This document shows positions 46,563 through 52,920 of a stretch of 53,101 nt of DNA, one piece after another. Source of the DNA: a virus. Made by a program: the position numbers and the translations under genes. Within the stretch, counting starts at the first letter, position 1, and each line of letters starts with the position of its first letter. Under the pieces are notes generated by a model. The model ran no database searches. It was not told the DNA's origin and was given only the letters and a program-made list of their open reading frames with translations. The stretch covers positions 1-53,101 of IMG/VR virus record IMGVR_UViG_3300033155_000965, one strand, 5' to 3'.

Positions 46563-46747
46563 TACTGACCGCTCCGATGTGAATGATCGAAAGTCCGTTC
46601 CATTCGTTCGACTGTTTTCTTATCGATCATGCTTTCCAACATTCCGCGCGTATTAGCACACATGCTCACGCCATTCTGCTGGGCAACCCATCGTCCAGTT
46701 ACCGGATTGCTCGGTATTTCACTAATGCTCCATCCTCTATATTCCAT
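46562..46747 (-). CDS. Small hypothetical protein
   Basis: The 61-residue protein reads MEYRGWSISEIPSNPVTGRW, then VAQQNGVSMCANTRGMLESM and ends KKTVERMERTFDHSHRSGQ. The first 30 residues resemble a short beta-hairpin domain often found in small phage proteins. The start follows the upstream stop with no spacer. No specific function is evident. Confidence 0.56.
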   Translation of the reverse strand: MEYRGWSISEIPSNPVTGRWVAQQNGVSMCANTRGMLESMIDKKTVERMERTFDHSHRSGQ

Positions 46748-46993
46748 TCAAACCCCCTCCATGATCCTATCGATCACGGCTTCTCTTGCTTGTGATACGA
46801 CGCGTACCGAATCACCTCCGCAATCATCCACGAGTTTCATCAACTCATGTTTACTGAATACGAGATACATATGATCCGGCAATTTACCGTCGTCCTCTCT
46901 CGGTGCGTTCTTGCGTAGCCACCTTCGTAGCTCCACACGCTCTGCCGCCCGTACACGTGCAACGTGCATGGACGCATGACTTCTTAAGTCCAT
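46748..46993 (-). CDS. Small basic hypothetical protein
   Basis: The protein has 81 residues from ATG 46993 (SD GGAGGTGCCT), following leader L5. It is basic and helical: MDLRSHASMHVARVRAAERV, then LRRWLRKNAPREDDGKLPDH and KHELMKLVDDCGGDSVRVVS. It may bind nucleic acid through the Arg/His-rich N-terminus. I recognise no family. It shares its transcript with the genes downstream. Confidence 0.57.
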   Translation of the reverse strand: MDLRSHASMHVARVRAAERVELRRWLRKNAPREDDGKLPDHMYLVFSKHELMKLVDDCGGDSVRVVSQAREAVIDRIMEGV

Positions 46994-47044
46994 AGGCACC
47001 TCCAATCGAGCGTCCGAACCTAAGCTCGGGCGCTCTGTTTGAGG
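46994..47044 (-). promoter_or_regulatory. Structured leader L5 (single hairpin)
   Basis: GAGCG-CCCGA...TCGG-CGCTC forms one stem directly after the VWA gene's stop, followed by GATTGGAGGTGCCT and ATG 46993. It is the short member of the leader family. Confidence 0.6.
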
Positions 47045-48223
47045 CTACTGTAATTCCAGAACTTCTCCGAAGGGCGGTTCAAAGTCCGACGCACCTTCGT
47101 AATATTTCTTCTGGACCCACAGTACTGGGTAGGCTGGTGCAACCGGGAACCGGTCACATTCACCATCTGTGAAATAGATCATACAGACCGGCGCTTTCCC
47201 CTGCTCATCGAGCAGATCGAAAGGTGGCCGAAAGTCCGTCCCGCCTCCGCCGTGTACCTTCAGGCTCACGGGTTCTCCGGCTGGGAACTCATCCACTTGA
47301 TTGACTCCGGTGTCACAATAGATCACCGTACAGTCTGCCTGATAGTCTTGCAGGATCGAATTGATCTCACCCGCGAACTGGTCAAGCTGTTCCTGTCCGA
47401 TGCTGCCGCTGGTATCAACGGCTGCTACAACACTTCCAAGCTCATTGCTGTACAGTGCCGGGAGATAAATCCCCTGACCTATCCAACGTCTGTTCGGGCG
47501 GCTCCACGAATAATCATTCTTGGAACACGTATCCACGAACCGGCGAAGGATCTCTTTCCAGTCGAGCTTTGGGTTCAGAATGTTTTCGATGATACGTTCC
47601 ATCGATCCCGGAAGGGTACCCGCTGAGCGAGCTTGCTGCGCGGCCTGAGCCATCGCAACCTTCCAATCCTGAGCCGCCTTGCGCATATCGGCTTCGCCAG
47701 CAGCGGACTTTCCATCCTCTGCTTTGGCGTCCCGAACTTCTCCGCATTTTCCCGGATCACTTCCCGGCTTGCCATCTCCCTGTCCTTCACCTTCGCCGCC
47801 ACCTTGTGGGTCGTCTTGCGGGTCAGGTTCGGGTAGTGAAGAATAGGCTTGCTCGGCAGACATATTTCTGAACTTAGAGTCCATCAATCCACCTTCAGGT
47901 AGTTTCATCCCGGAGTCAACAAGTAATGGGTTGATCACATAATCTGCTGCGATATTCCATCTGTCCTTGTCACGGTCTCCGCGCCTTGTATGATGTTGTA
48001 GTCCACAGTGCATAACTTCATGGCAGATCAAACCTTTCAATTCGTCAAGGCTTAATCCTTCGATGAACTCAGGGTTGTAGCCCAGAGTCGTACCATCGGT
48101 CCACGCGGTTTCACACGCGGGGTCTTCCTCGGTCCTGAGTCTCAGTGCCAGCGATCCGAAGAATGGCTGGTCGAGAATCAATCCCGCTCTTCCCTTTGCA
48201 AACTTGTCACTCATTTTACTCAT
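47045..48223 (-). CDS. VWA-like metallopeptidase-domain protein (DUF2201 type)
   Basis: The protein has 392 residues. The N-terminal domain has a metallopeptidase motif HEVMHCGLQHHTR (about residues 68-80). A Gly/Asp/Pro-rich linker (residues 130-175) leads to a C-terminal VWA-type domain whose MIDAS begins AAVDTSGSIGQEQLDQFAGE (D270, S272, S274). It continues TVIYCDTGVNQVDEFPAG and VCMIYFTDGECDRFPVAP. This architecture usually pairs with MoxR AAA+ ATPases, which are two genes away here. Such pairs assemble or remodel protein complexes. Metal binding and partner role are inferred from motifs. Confidence 0.8.
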   Translation of the reverse strand: MSKMSDKFAKGRAGLILDQPFFGSLALRLRTEEDPACETAWTDGTTLGYNPEFIEGLSLDELKGLICHEVMHCGLQHHTRRGDRDKDRWNIAADYVINPLLVDSGMKLPEGGLMDSKFRNMSAEQAYSSLPEPDPQDDPQGGGEGEGQGDGKPGSDPGKCGEVRDAKAEDGKSAAGEADMRKAAQDWKVAMAQAAQQARSAGTLPGSMERIIENILNPKLDWKEILRRFVDTCSKNDYSWSRPNRRWIGQGIYLPALYSNELGSVVAAVDTSGSIGQEQLDQFAGEINSILQDYQADCTVIYCDTGVNQVDEFPAGEPVSLKVHGGGGTDFRPPFDLLDEQGKAPVCMIYFTDGECDRFPVAPAYPVLWVQKKYYEGASDFEPPFGEVLELQ

Positions 48224-48295
48224 AAGCGAACCTCCTTGACGGTGTTTCCGTCAGGTCAGGGCACTCTTTCGAATGCCCTCCACCAACGTCCCGTA
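48224..48295 (-). promoter_or_regulatory. Structured leader L6 (two hairpins)
   Basis: GGGCATTCGAAAGAGTGCCC and TGACGGAAACACCGTCA are stable hairpins directly before AAGGAGGTTCGCTT and ATG 48223. It sits between the DUF3150 and VWA genes and may control the VWA level separately. Confidence 0.65.
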
Positions 48296-49141
48296 CTACT
48301 TCCCGAGAAAGCCGCTCATTTTGTCGAGGATCGCTTGCGCGTCATCGGCTGCCTTCTGCCTTACCTTCGGAGCGTTCCGAAGATTCTCAGCATCTTGGCT
48401 GGCGAGCTTCTTGGAGACTTCCTTTCGGATCTTCTCCAATTCAGGGTCATTAGCCACGTTGAGTCTGGGCAACAAGTTGACCAGTTCAACAGCGTTCTCC
48501 ACAAGGGAGTCACGGAAGATTGCATCTGGATTTGACAGGGTTTCGGCAAACCGTTTGGTCACCTCAGCCAACCTTCGGAACAAGTCCTCGGTGGCATTTT
48601 TCACTCTGCGATCCACGCTTTCTTCCAGTGCTTTCGATATCCGATCCGAGTCGCGCTTTTGCAGCTTGACCCTAAAATCATCAGCGTGTGGCACGGGTTC
48701 AATGTCAGTTCCGAAGTCGAACTTGCGTTCGATCTCGTGTGTGCTGGGATAGTCCGCCGGATTGAACATTCCGCTCAATCTGGTCTCGGCCTCTTCCCGG
48801 TACTGTGGGTAATTCTGTACGAACTCCCGGACCGCCTCTCCAAACTTTTCCTTCAAAGTCCGCATCTCTTTCGAGTACGCCATGAAGTTCTTGGCTGGAA
48901 GTATCCGACCACCGGCATCATCCCACGGGAGCGTCTGCTCGTAGTGAAATGCTCGGGCTGCGGTTGCGGCCCGGTCGATAACCTGAATAGATTCCTTGGC
49001 AATCAGTACTTTGTTGAATCGACCGCTATCATCGGCAGTTCCGTATTCACGGATAACTTTCTGAGTGATAGTCTTGTCGAACTTCCTTGCAGTCCATTTT
49101 GATATGGACAATCTCACGATCATTGCTTCGTCATGTAACAT
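48296..49141 (-). CDS. DUF3150-like protein
   Basis: The protein has about 281 residues from ATG 49141 (SD GGAGGTGTGCCT). The opening MIVRLSISKWTARKFDKTIT and the central TLPWDDAGGRILPAKNFMAY fit DUF3150, a family often encoded between MoxR ATPases and VWA proteins in phages and plasmids. The C-terminal half is helical and charged (RVKNATEDLFRRLAEVTKRF). It lies exactly between the two partners here. It may be a substrate or an adaptor of the AAA+ machine. Confidence 0.78.
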   Translation of the reverse strand: MLHDEAMIVRLSISKWTARKFDKTITQKVIREYGTADDSGRFNKVLIAKESIQVIDRAATAARAFHYEQTLPWDDAGGRILPAKNFMAYSKEMRTLKEKFGEAVREFVQNYPQYREEAETRLSGMFNPADYPSTHEIERKFDFGTDIEPVPHADDFRVKLQKRDSDRISKALEESVDRRVKNATEDLFRRLAEVTKRFAETLSNPDAIFRDSLVENAVELVNLLPRLNVANDPELEKIRKEVSKKLASQDAENLRNAPKVRQKAADDAQAILDKMSGFLGK

Positions 49142-49234
49142 AGGCACACCTCCATAAATTAGGATGGTTTTGATTTTGGTTTATCCATCCCCCTCCCAGT
49201 CCTCCGAAGAGGGCCGGGTAGGTGAGGGACAATC
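49142..49234 (-). promoter_or_regulatory. Structured leader L7 (UUCG hairpin within nested stem)
   Basis: CCTC-TTCG-GAGG is capped by a UNCG loop inside a longer CCC...GGG stem; CCATCC/GGATGG pairs further out. It comes right after the MoxR stop and before GGAGGTGTGCCT. Confidence 0.66.
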
Positions 49235-50218
49235 TCAGATGAGAACATCCGAATGATCTGCTGACCACTGGATGAACGCTCGGGTTGAAACTAAAGTCTC
49301 ATCCCTTTCGATTGCATCTCGAACCAACAGCACTGAGAACTCGACAGGCAGCCGATTGGCATACTTGACTATGTTCACGAAGTTCTGGTCACTTGCTCTG
49401 TGAGCAAGCGCGCCGCAGATCGCGTACAATGTTGCCGGGTCCGTAGGAACATCCGCCTTGTCAGGTGCCATGATCACGAGGTCGGGATCAGGCAAGCTCC
49501 TGAAGATATTCAGGAACCCGATCAGTTCCGATGCAGCGCCTTCCCCTACAATTCCAGATACCAGATCGTACTCGACAGCACTGCCAGCGACCTTCAATAT
49601 CTGACTTGTGAACTCCCACGACCTTGGAGTCGGGAAAGCCTTCTCGTTTTTCTGGGGATCGAACTGATGGAGCAGTTCCGGGCGGTATCGCAAGAACGCG
49701 ATAATCTCGGTCTGTATTCCAGTAGTCAATGCCCATTTGATCCAATCATCCATGTCAACATCGAAGTCAATGTGGATGAACCGGTTCGCGAGGGGTGTAG
49801 GCATTCTCGATGTAACGGCCCTGTCAGTCTCACGATTACCAGCGGCAATCACGATACAATCTTTGGGCAGTTCGTACTCGCCGACTTTCCGGTCAAGGAC
49901 CAGTTGGTAGCAAGCAGCCTGAACCAACGGCGGAGCCGCGTTCAGTTCATCGAGAAACAAGATGTACTTTCCCTTGCCTTTCGGCAGGAAGCTGGGCGGA
50001 GCCCATCGTGTGTCACCGTCTTCGGTTATCATGGGAATCCCACGAATGTCAACCGGATCGAGTAACAGGGCACGAACATCTATCAACTGTCTTTTGAGTA
50101 GCTTGGCAAGCAGCTTCAGGATGTCGGACTTTCCGACTCCCGGCGCGCCCCACAGAAATGCTGGGCGTCCTGCTGCGATGCAATCTTTCAACGCTTCTAA
50201 TACTCTTGATGGTTTCAT
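49235..50218 (-). CDS. MoxR-family AAA+ ATPase
   Basis: The 327-residue protein has SD GGAGGTTTGC. Walker A GAPGVGKSDILK is at residues 24-35, Walker B YILFLDELNAA near 85-95, sensor-1 IVIAAGNRETDRAV around 123-135 and an arginine-finger region MPTPLANRFIHID near 139-151. These are hallmarks of the MoxR/CbbQ clade. The C-terminal lid has KAFPTPRSWEFTSQILKVAG. MoxR ATPases remodel or activate target complexes, often with VWA partners. Here the DUF3150 and VWA genes follow directly, forming a cassette. Confidence 0.86.
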   Translation of the reverse strand: MKPSRVLEALKDCIAAGRPAFLWGAPGVGKSDILKLLAKLLKRQLIDVRALLLDPVDIRGIPMITEDGDTRWAPPSFLPKGKGKYILFLDELNAAPPLVQAACYQLVLDRKVGEYELPKDCIVIAAGNRETDRAVTSRMPTPLANRFIHIDFDVDMDDWIKWALTTGIQTEIIAFLRYRPELLHQFDPQKNEKAFPTPRSWEFTSQILKVAGSAVEYDLVSGIVGEGAASELIGFLNIFRSLPDPDLVIMAPDKADVPTDPATLYAICGALAHRASDQNFVNIVKYANRLPVEFSVLLVRDAIERDETLVSTRAFIQWSADHSDVLI

Positions 50219-50302
50219 GCAAACCTCCGTTAAATGGAACGGGTTGGATTTTGATTAACCGTTCCCCTCCGCGCTCTCGTGAAAGAGCGCAGTAGGTAAG
50301 GG
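50219..50302 (-). promoter_or_regulatory. Structured leader L8 (two hairpins)
   Basis: GCGCTCT-TTCAC-GAGAGCGC, then a weaker AACGG...CCGTT stem, then AACGGAGGTTTGC before the MoxR ATG at 50218. It resembles L7 in order and content (CTTACCTACT against CTCACCTACC). Confidence 0.65.
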
Positions 50303-50488
50303 TTATATTCCTTTCAGTTCTTCCGGGGTTTTCCCGAACATCAACTGAGCCAGATTCTTGTATCCGATTTTCCTGTTCACTTTCAGGACCGATACGATCT
50401 CAGTGAACGCTTCCGGGTACCGCTTTTCGAAAACCTTTATCTCGGCTTCCGCATTCTTCAAATCTTCGATACTTGCAATTGCTGACAT
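50303..50488 (-). CDS. Small hypothetical protein, first gene of cassette operon
   Basis: The protein has 61 residues from ATG 50488 (SD GGAGGTGGCCT). It is helical: MSAIASIEDLKNAEAEIKVF, then EKRYPEAFTEIVSVLKVNRK and NLAQLMFGKTPEELKGI. It is the first gene behind the long leader and consensus promoter and is probably made in high amounts. A small DNA- or protein-binding protein is possible; no family was recognised. Confidence 0.58.
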   Translation of the reverse strand: MSAIASIEDLKNAEAEIKVFEKRYPEAFTEIVSVLKVNRKIGYKNLAQLMFGKTPEELKGI

Positions 50489-50764
50489 AGGCCACCTCCA
50501 TAGTGTATAGTCCGTCGGGTCTCTTGGAGAGTCGACGATGGAATACACAAGCCGGAGGTTGCCAGAGTGCAAAGTCCGTCAACGACGGGACCGGCACAAC
50601 TTGTGTATTCTATCGCGGACTCTCATCCGCGAGGAGGTATAATTTTTTCCTTCTCTAAGTAAGTACTTTCATCCACGGTTACAATCCCCGCTCCGATTTC
50701 CCCTTGTATGTTAAAGAACTCTCAGGGTCCGAGTGAGGTGGTTGGTGCCTCTCTCTTTTCCTTA
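50489..50764 (-). promoter_or_regulatory. Long structured leader of the MoxR-cassette operon
   Basis: The transcript would begin near 50764. It contains the repeated segment with a BoxA-like TTCTTTAACA (50718-50709). A hairpin CGCGGAT...GTCCGCG follows, then an 11-bp long-range stem GAATACACAAG/CTTGTGTATTC (50610-50600 with 50551-50541) that encloses further hairpins, then CGTCG...CGACG, and finally GGAGGTGG before ATG 50488. No gene fits here. A riboregulator or antitermination leader is likely. Confidence 0.68.
50633..50750. repeat. Leader repeat, copy A
   Basis: A stretch of about 118 bases also present at 52983-53101 in the same orientation. The best-conserved blocks are a 15-base 5' end (AGGCACCAACCACCT), TCTTTrACA, and a block of about 36 bases around GGGGATTGTAACC with only two changes. 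Confidence 0.75.
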
Positions 50765-50770
50765 TACTTA

Positions 50771-50799
50771 ATTATATCACGTTATCGGGATTGTGTCAA
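50771..50799 (-). promoter_or_regulatory. Perfect consensus sigma70 promoter
   Basis: On the minus strand TTGACA (50799-50794), 17-bp spacer, TATAAT (50776-50771) matches the bacterial consensus exactly. It reads toward the long leader and the MoxR cassette. It stands in the gap after the stop at 50826. Confidence 0.86.
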
Positions 50800-50825
50800 C
50801 TTGTTGTTTTTCCAGAGATAACGTA

Positions 50826-51170
50826 CTACCAAGCCTTACCGAGATGGTTCAGAGCAATCCGGCTGACCATCCGTTTCTTAAACCCGGCCACGGTCAACGA
50901 CGATGCGTTCGTGCAAAGTCCGATATAATTCCTGATGTCCTCCTTGGTGAAGGGCCGGTCCGTAGTCTTACCAGTCTCTTCATCGTGTTGCCGCATGTAA
51001 GAACCTAACACGGATTCAACCGCATGGGTTCTTGCATACACCTGATCAACGTTCTTCTCAGTAAACTCCGGTATTCCGATTTCCATCGTTAGCCAGATCA
51101 AAGAATCCAGAACAGGTCCTTTCTTTTCCTTAAAGTTCTCGACGTTTGAAACGTCCCAGTTTAATGACAT
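50826..51170 (-). CDS. Hypothetical protein
   Basis: The 114-residue protein has SD GGAGGTGAGCAT. It begins MSLNWDVSNVENFKEKKGPV and has a helical centre (IWLTMEIGIPEFTEKNVDQV, then TKEDIRNYIGLCTNASSLTV). The C-terminus is basic (FKKRMVSRIALNHLGKAW). It may fold as a small helical domain. The next promoter follows its stop. No family was recognised. Confidence 0.58.
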   Translation of the reverse strand: MSLNWDVSNVENFKEKKGPVLDSLIWLTMEIGIPEFTEKNVDQVYARTHAVESVLGSYMRQHDEETGKTTDRPFTKEDIRNYIGLCTNASSLTVAGFKKRMVSRIALNHLGKAW

Positions 51171-51242
51171 ATGCTCACCTCCATAATAATTTCGAACTTA
51201 AAGTCCGTGATGGGGCTGATCTCTCAGCCCTGTCATAGACCG
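51171..51242 (-). promoter_or_regulatory. Structured leader L10 (two hairpins)
   Basis: GGGCTGA-GAGA-TCAGCCC and CGGACTT-T-AAGTTCG precede TATTATGGAGGTGAGCAT and ATG 51170. Shape and spacing match L3/L4. Confidence 0.64.
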
Positions 51243-51740
51243 TCAACCGAACCGCTCTCCCGTTTCCGTGAAAGTGTATTCGTTTGACCTGATTGAATCG
51301 TCAACACATTCGTCAGAACTGAGCCATGTATACTCATTACCCAGCATGGTCAAATAGGCGGTCAGTAGATTCTTCTGAAGTGACGCGGCTGCCTGATTGT
51401 ATTCCTCCGTACCCCGATAATCATCCTCACCTTTGAGCATTCTTACCGGAACAACCTCAGTACAAAATATCTTGGCCAGCTTGTAAGTATCACAGTCAGG
51501 ACCATGGTTCTCTATGATCGCTTTTGCTACAGCTACGGCGTCATCAATCAGCCGCCCTTCGATCTCAACACGGTACACATCAAACGATGTGATCTTAATC
51601 CCGATGGTATCCGCATCCTCATAGGTGTTATCCCACCAGTCATAATCGAACGCGCCTTCTAAGTACCACTCCCGAGCCGTTACTTTGGCCGGGTCACTCA
51701 GTTCATTAAATGTGAAAACCTTTGTTATAATTTCAGTCAT
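51243..51740 (-). CDS. Hypothetical protein of KVFTFNELSD type
   Basis: The protein has 165 residues from ATG 51740 (SD GGAGGTTTGCAT); a longer in-frame reading covers the leader and is rejected. It opens with MTEIITKVFTFNELSDPAKV and REWYLEGAFDYDWWDNTYED, a pattern seen in a group of small phage proteins with unknown role. The centre has VEIEGRLIDDAVAVAKAIIE and the end GNEYTWLSSDECVDDSIRSN. The fold is likely alpha/beta. Function unknown. Confidence 0.6.
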   Translation of the reverse strand: MTEIITKVFTFNELSDPAKVTAREWYLEGAFDYDWWDNTYEDADTIGIKITSFDVYRVEIEGRLIDDAVAVAKAIIENHGPDCDTYKLAKIFCTEVVPVRMLKGEDDYRGTEEYNQAAASLQKNLLTAYLTMLGNEYTWLSSDECVDDSIRSNEYTFTETGERFG

Positions 51741-51818
51741 ATGCAAACCTCCTGCATGTACTCTCGGATGTTGATCATCCGTGGAGTGGACCGGTTGCCC
51801 GGCCCCTACCATAGTTGA
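51741..51818 (-). promoter_or_regulatory. Structured leader L11 (GCAA tetraloop hairpin plus CGGAT hairpin)
   Basis: GGCCGG-GCAA-CCGGTC and CGGAT-GATCAAC-ATCCG stand before AGGAGGTTTGCAT. The second stem is the covarying CGGNN-GAT...-NNCCG type shared with L1-L4. Confidence 0.68.
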
Positions 51819-52658
51819 TCAGTCTAAGAAGTGTCGGCGGTGATGTCTCGCCTTCCGGCCAAACGCGTCGCCAGAAGCTACCATCTCATGAGTTTTTTCA
51901 ATGAGTGCATCCGGTATTCGAACGTCCCCGTCATCGGTCTTGATCTTCCAGTCATCCTTTTCGAATAACCGGACCCATGCTGCTCCCCGTTTCTCACAGA
52001 TTACTGCATAGGCAAGATCGGCTTGAGCCTGAAGCTCGTCGATCTGGGATTCAATGGATTCAATGGCGGCCTTCTCTTTGGATACATCCTCACGCTCATC
52101 CACATACTCGGCCCACTTGTCATACCCTCTGAGGGATTCAACATAGCCGCGCATTGCGTAGTCTTGCTTCTCTCCGATGAACCGTTTGACGCTACTGTCA
52201 ATATGTTCAACCTTCGCAGCTATTCGATCCTTCATCCACTGGGAATCAGAATGCAACCTTGACTTAGCCAATGCTTTGGCGTCGTCGTGTCGGACTTTCC
52301 GAGTTGATTCAGTACGGACGTTCTTGAGTTTCACATCAACATGAACGTTGATATAACAACTAAAGTCGGCAGCCGTATAATCAACTTTCTGATCATACCT
52401 ATAAGCCCCACCAAATCCCCACGCCTTCAGCAATTCTTCCATGTCCCAATTAAAGCGCGCGCTCTTTCCATCGACAATATCCGCCACGCACTTTTGCAGC
52501 TTGCTGCCCAGCAGGATTTTAACGTCAGCACTGTAGTACTTTCCAATCTCACTGTACCGAATCTTTCCAAACTCAAACTTGAGGTCGGACTTTGTGATGT
52601 TCCCGTCGAGTGTCCACCAATCAGGACCGAGTGATGTCTGCTTTCTAATTTTGTTCAT
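51819..52658 (-). CDS. Hypothetical protein
   Basis: The protein has 279 residues from ATG 52658 (SD GGAGGTTTGT). The N-terminal part is mixed (MNKIRKQTSLGPDWWTLDGN; SEIGKYYSADVKILLGSKLQ). A strand-rich centre (FSCYINVHVDVKLKNVRTES) is followed by long helices (SKEKAAIESIESQIDELQAQ). The C-terminus is basic and His-rich (GRKARHHRRHFLD). It is the largest uncharacterised gene of the early cluster. I do not recognise a fold or an active site. Confidence 0.6.
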   Translation of the reverse strand: MNKIRKQTSLGPDWWTLDGNITKSDLKFEFGKIRYSEIGKYYSADVKILLGSKLQKCVADIVDGKSARFNWDMEELLKAWGFGGAYRYDQKVDYTAADFSCYINVHVDVKLKNVRTESTRKVRHDDAKALAKSRLHSDSQWMKDRIAAKVEHIDSSVKRFIGEKQDYAMRGYVESLRGYDKWAEYVDEREDVSKEKAAIESIESQIDELQAQADLAYAVICEKRGAAWVRLFEKDDWKIKTDDGDVRIPDALIEKTHEMVASGDAFGRKARHHRRHFLD

Positions 52659-52746
52659 ACAAACCTCCAACCGCTCCGGGTTGGTATTGTTTACCGGAGC
52701 GCTTCATTCAATGCATCCCGTGAGCGGGCGGATAGCCCGCCGCGCT
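52659..52746 (-). promoter_or_regulatory. Structured leader L12 (two strong hairpins)
   Basis: GCGGGC-TATCC-GCCCGC and CGCTCCGG...CCGGAGCG (8 bp, large loop) precede GGTTGGAGGTTTGT and ATG 52658. It follows directly after the 57-residue gene. Confidence 0.64.
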
Positions 52747-52920
52747 TCAAAAGATTCTACCGTAGTCGACTTCAATCTGTTCAGAATATCCGTGTTCATA
52801 AATGAGGTCGGACTTTACTTGATCGGTGGTAAGGTCATCGTGGTAATCGTAGAACAATCTGTCTACCATCCTCGATCCCTCATACACGATCATCTCTACT
52901 GTTCTCTTTATGTTTTCCAT
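52747..52920 (-). CDS. Very small hypothetical protein, first gene of the right operon
   Basis: The 57-residue frame starts at ATG 52920 (AGGGGGTGCCT) and stops at TGA 52747. The product reads MENIKRTVEMIVYEGSRMVD, then RLFYDYHDDLTTDQVKSDLI and ends SEQIEVDYGRIF. Its codon use and its leader resemble the other genes of this cluster. It fills a stretch that would otherwise be blank. The function is unknown. Confidence 0.6.
   Translation of the reverse strand: MENIKRTVEMIVYEGSRMVDRLFYDYHDDLTTDQVKSDLIYEHGYSEQIEVDYGRIF

Noticed and set aside
51741-51812. 24-codon N-terminal extension of the 51243-51740 gene
   Set aside because: It crosses leader L11. GGAGGTTTGCAT directly precedes ATG 51740.
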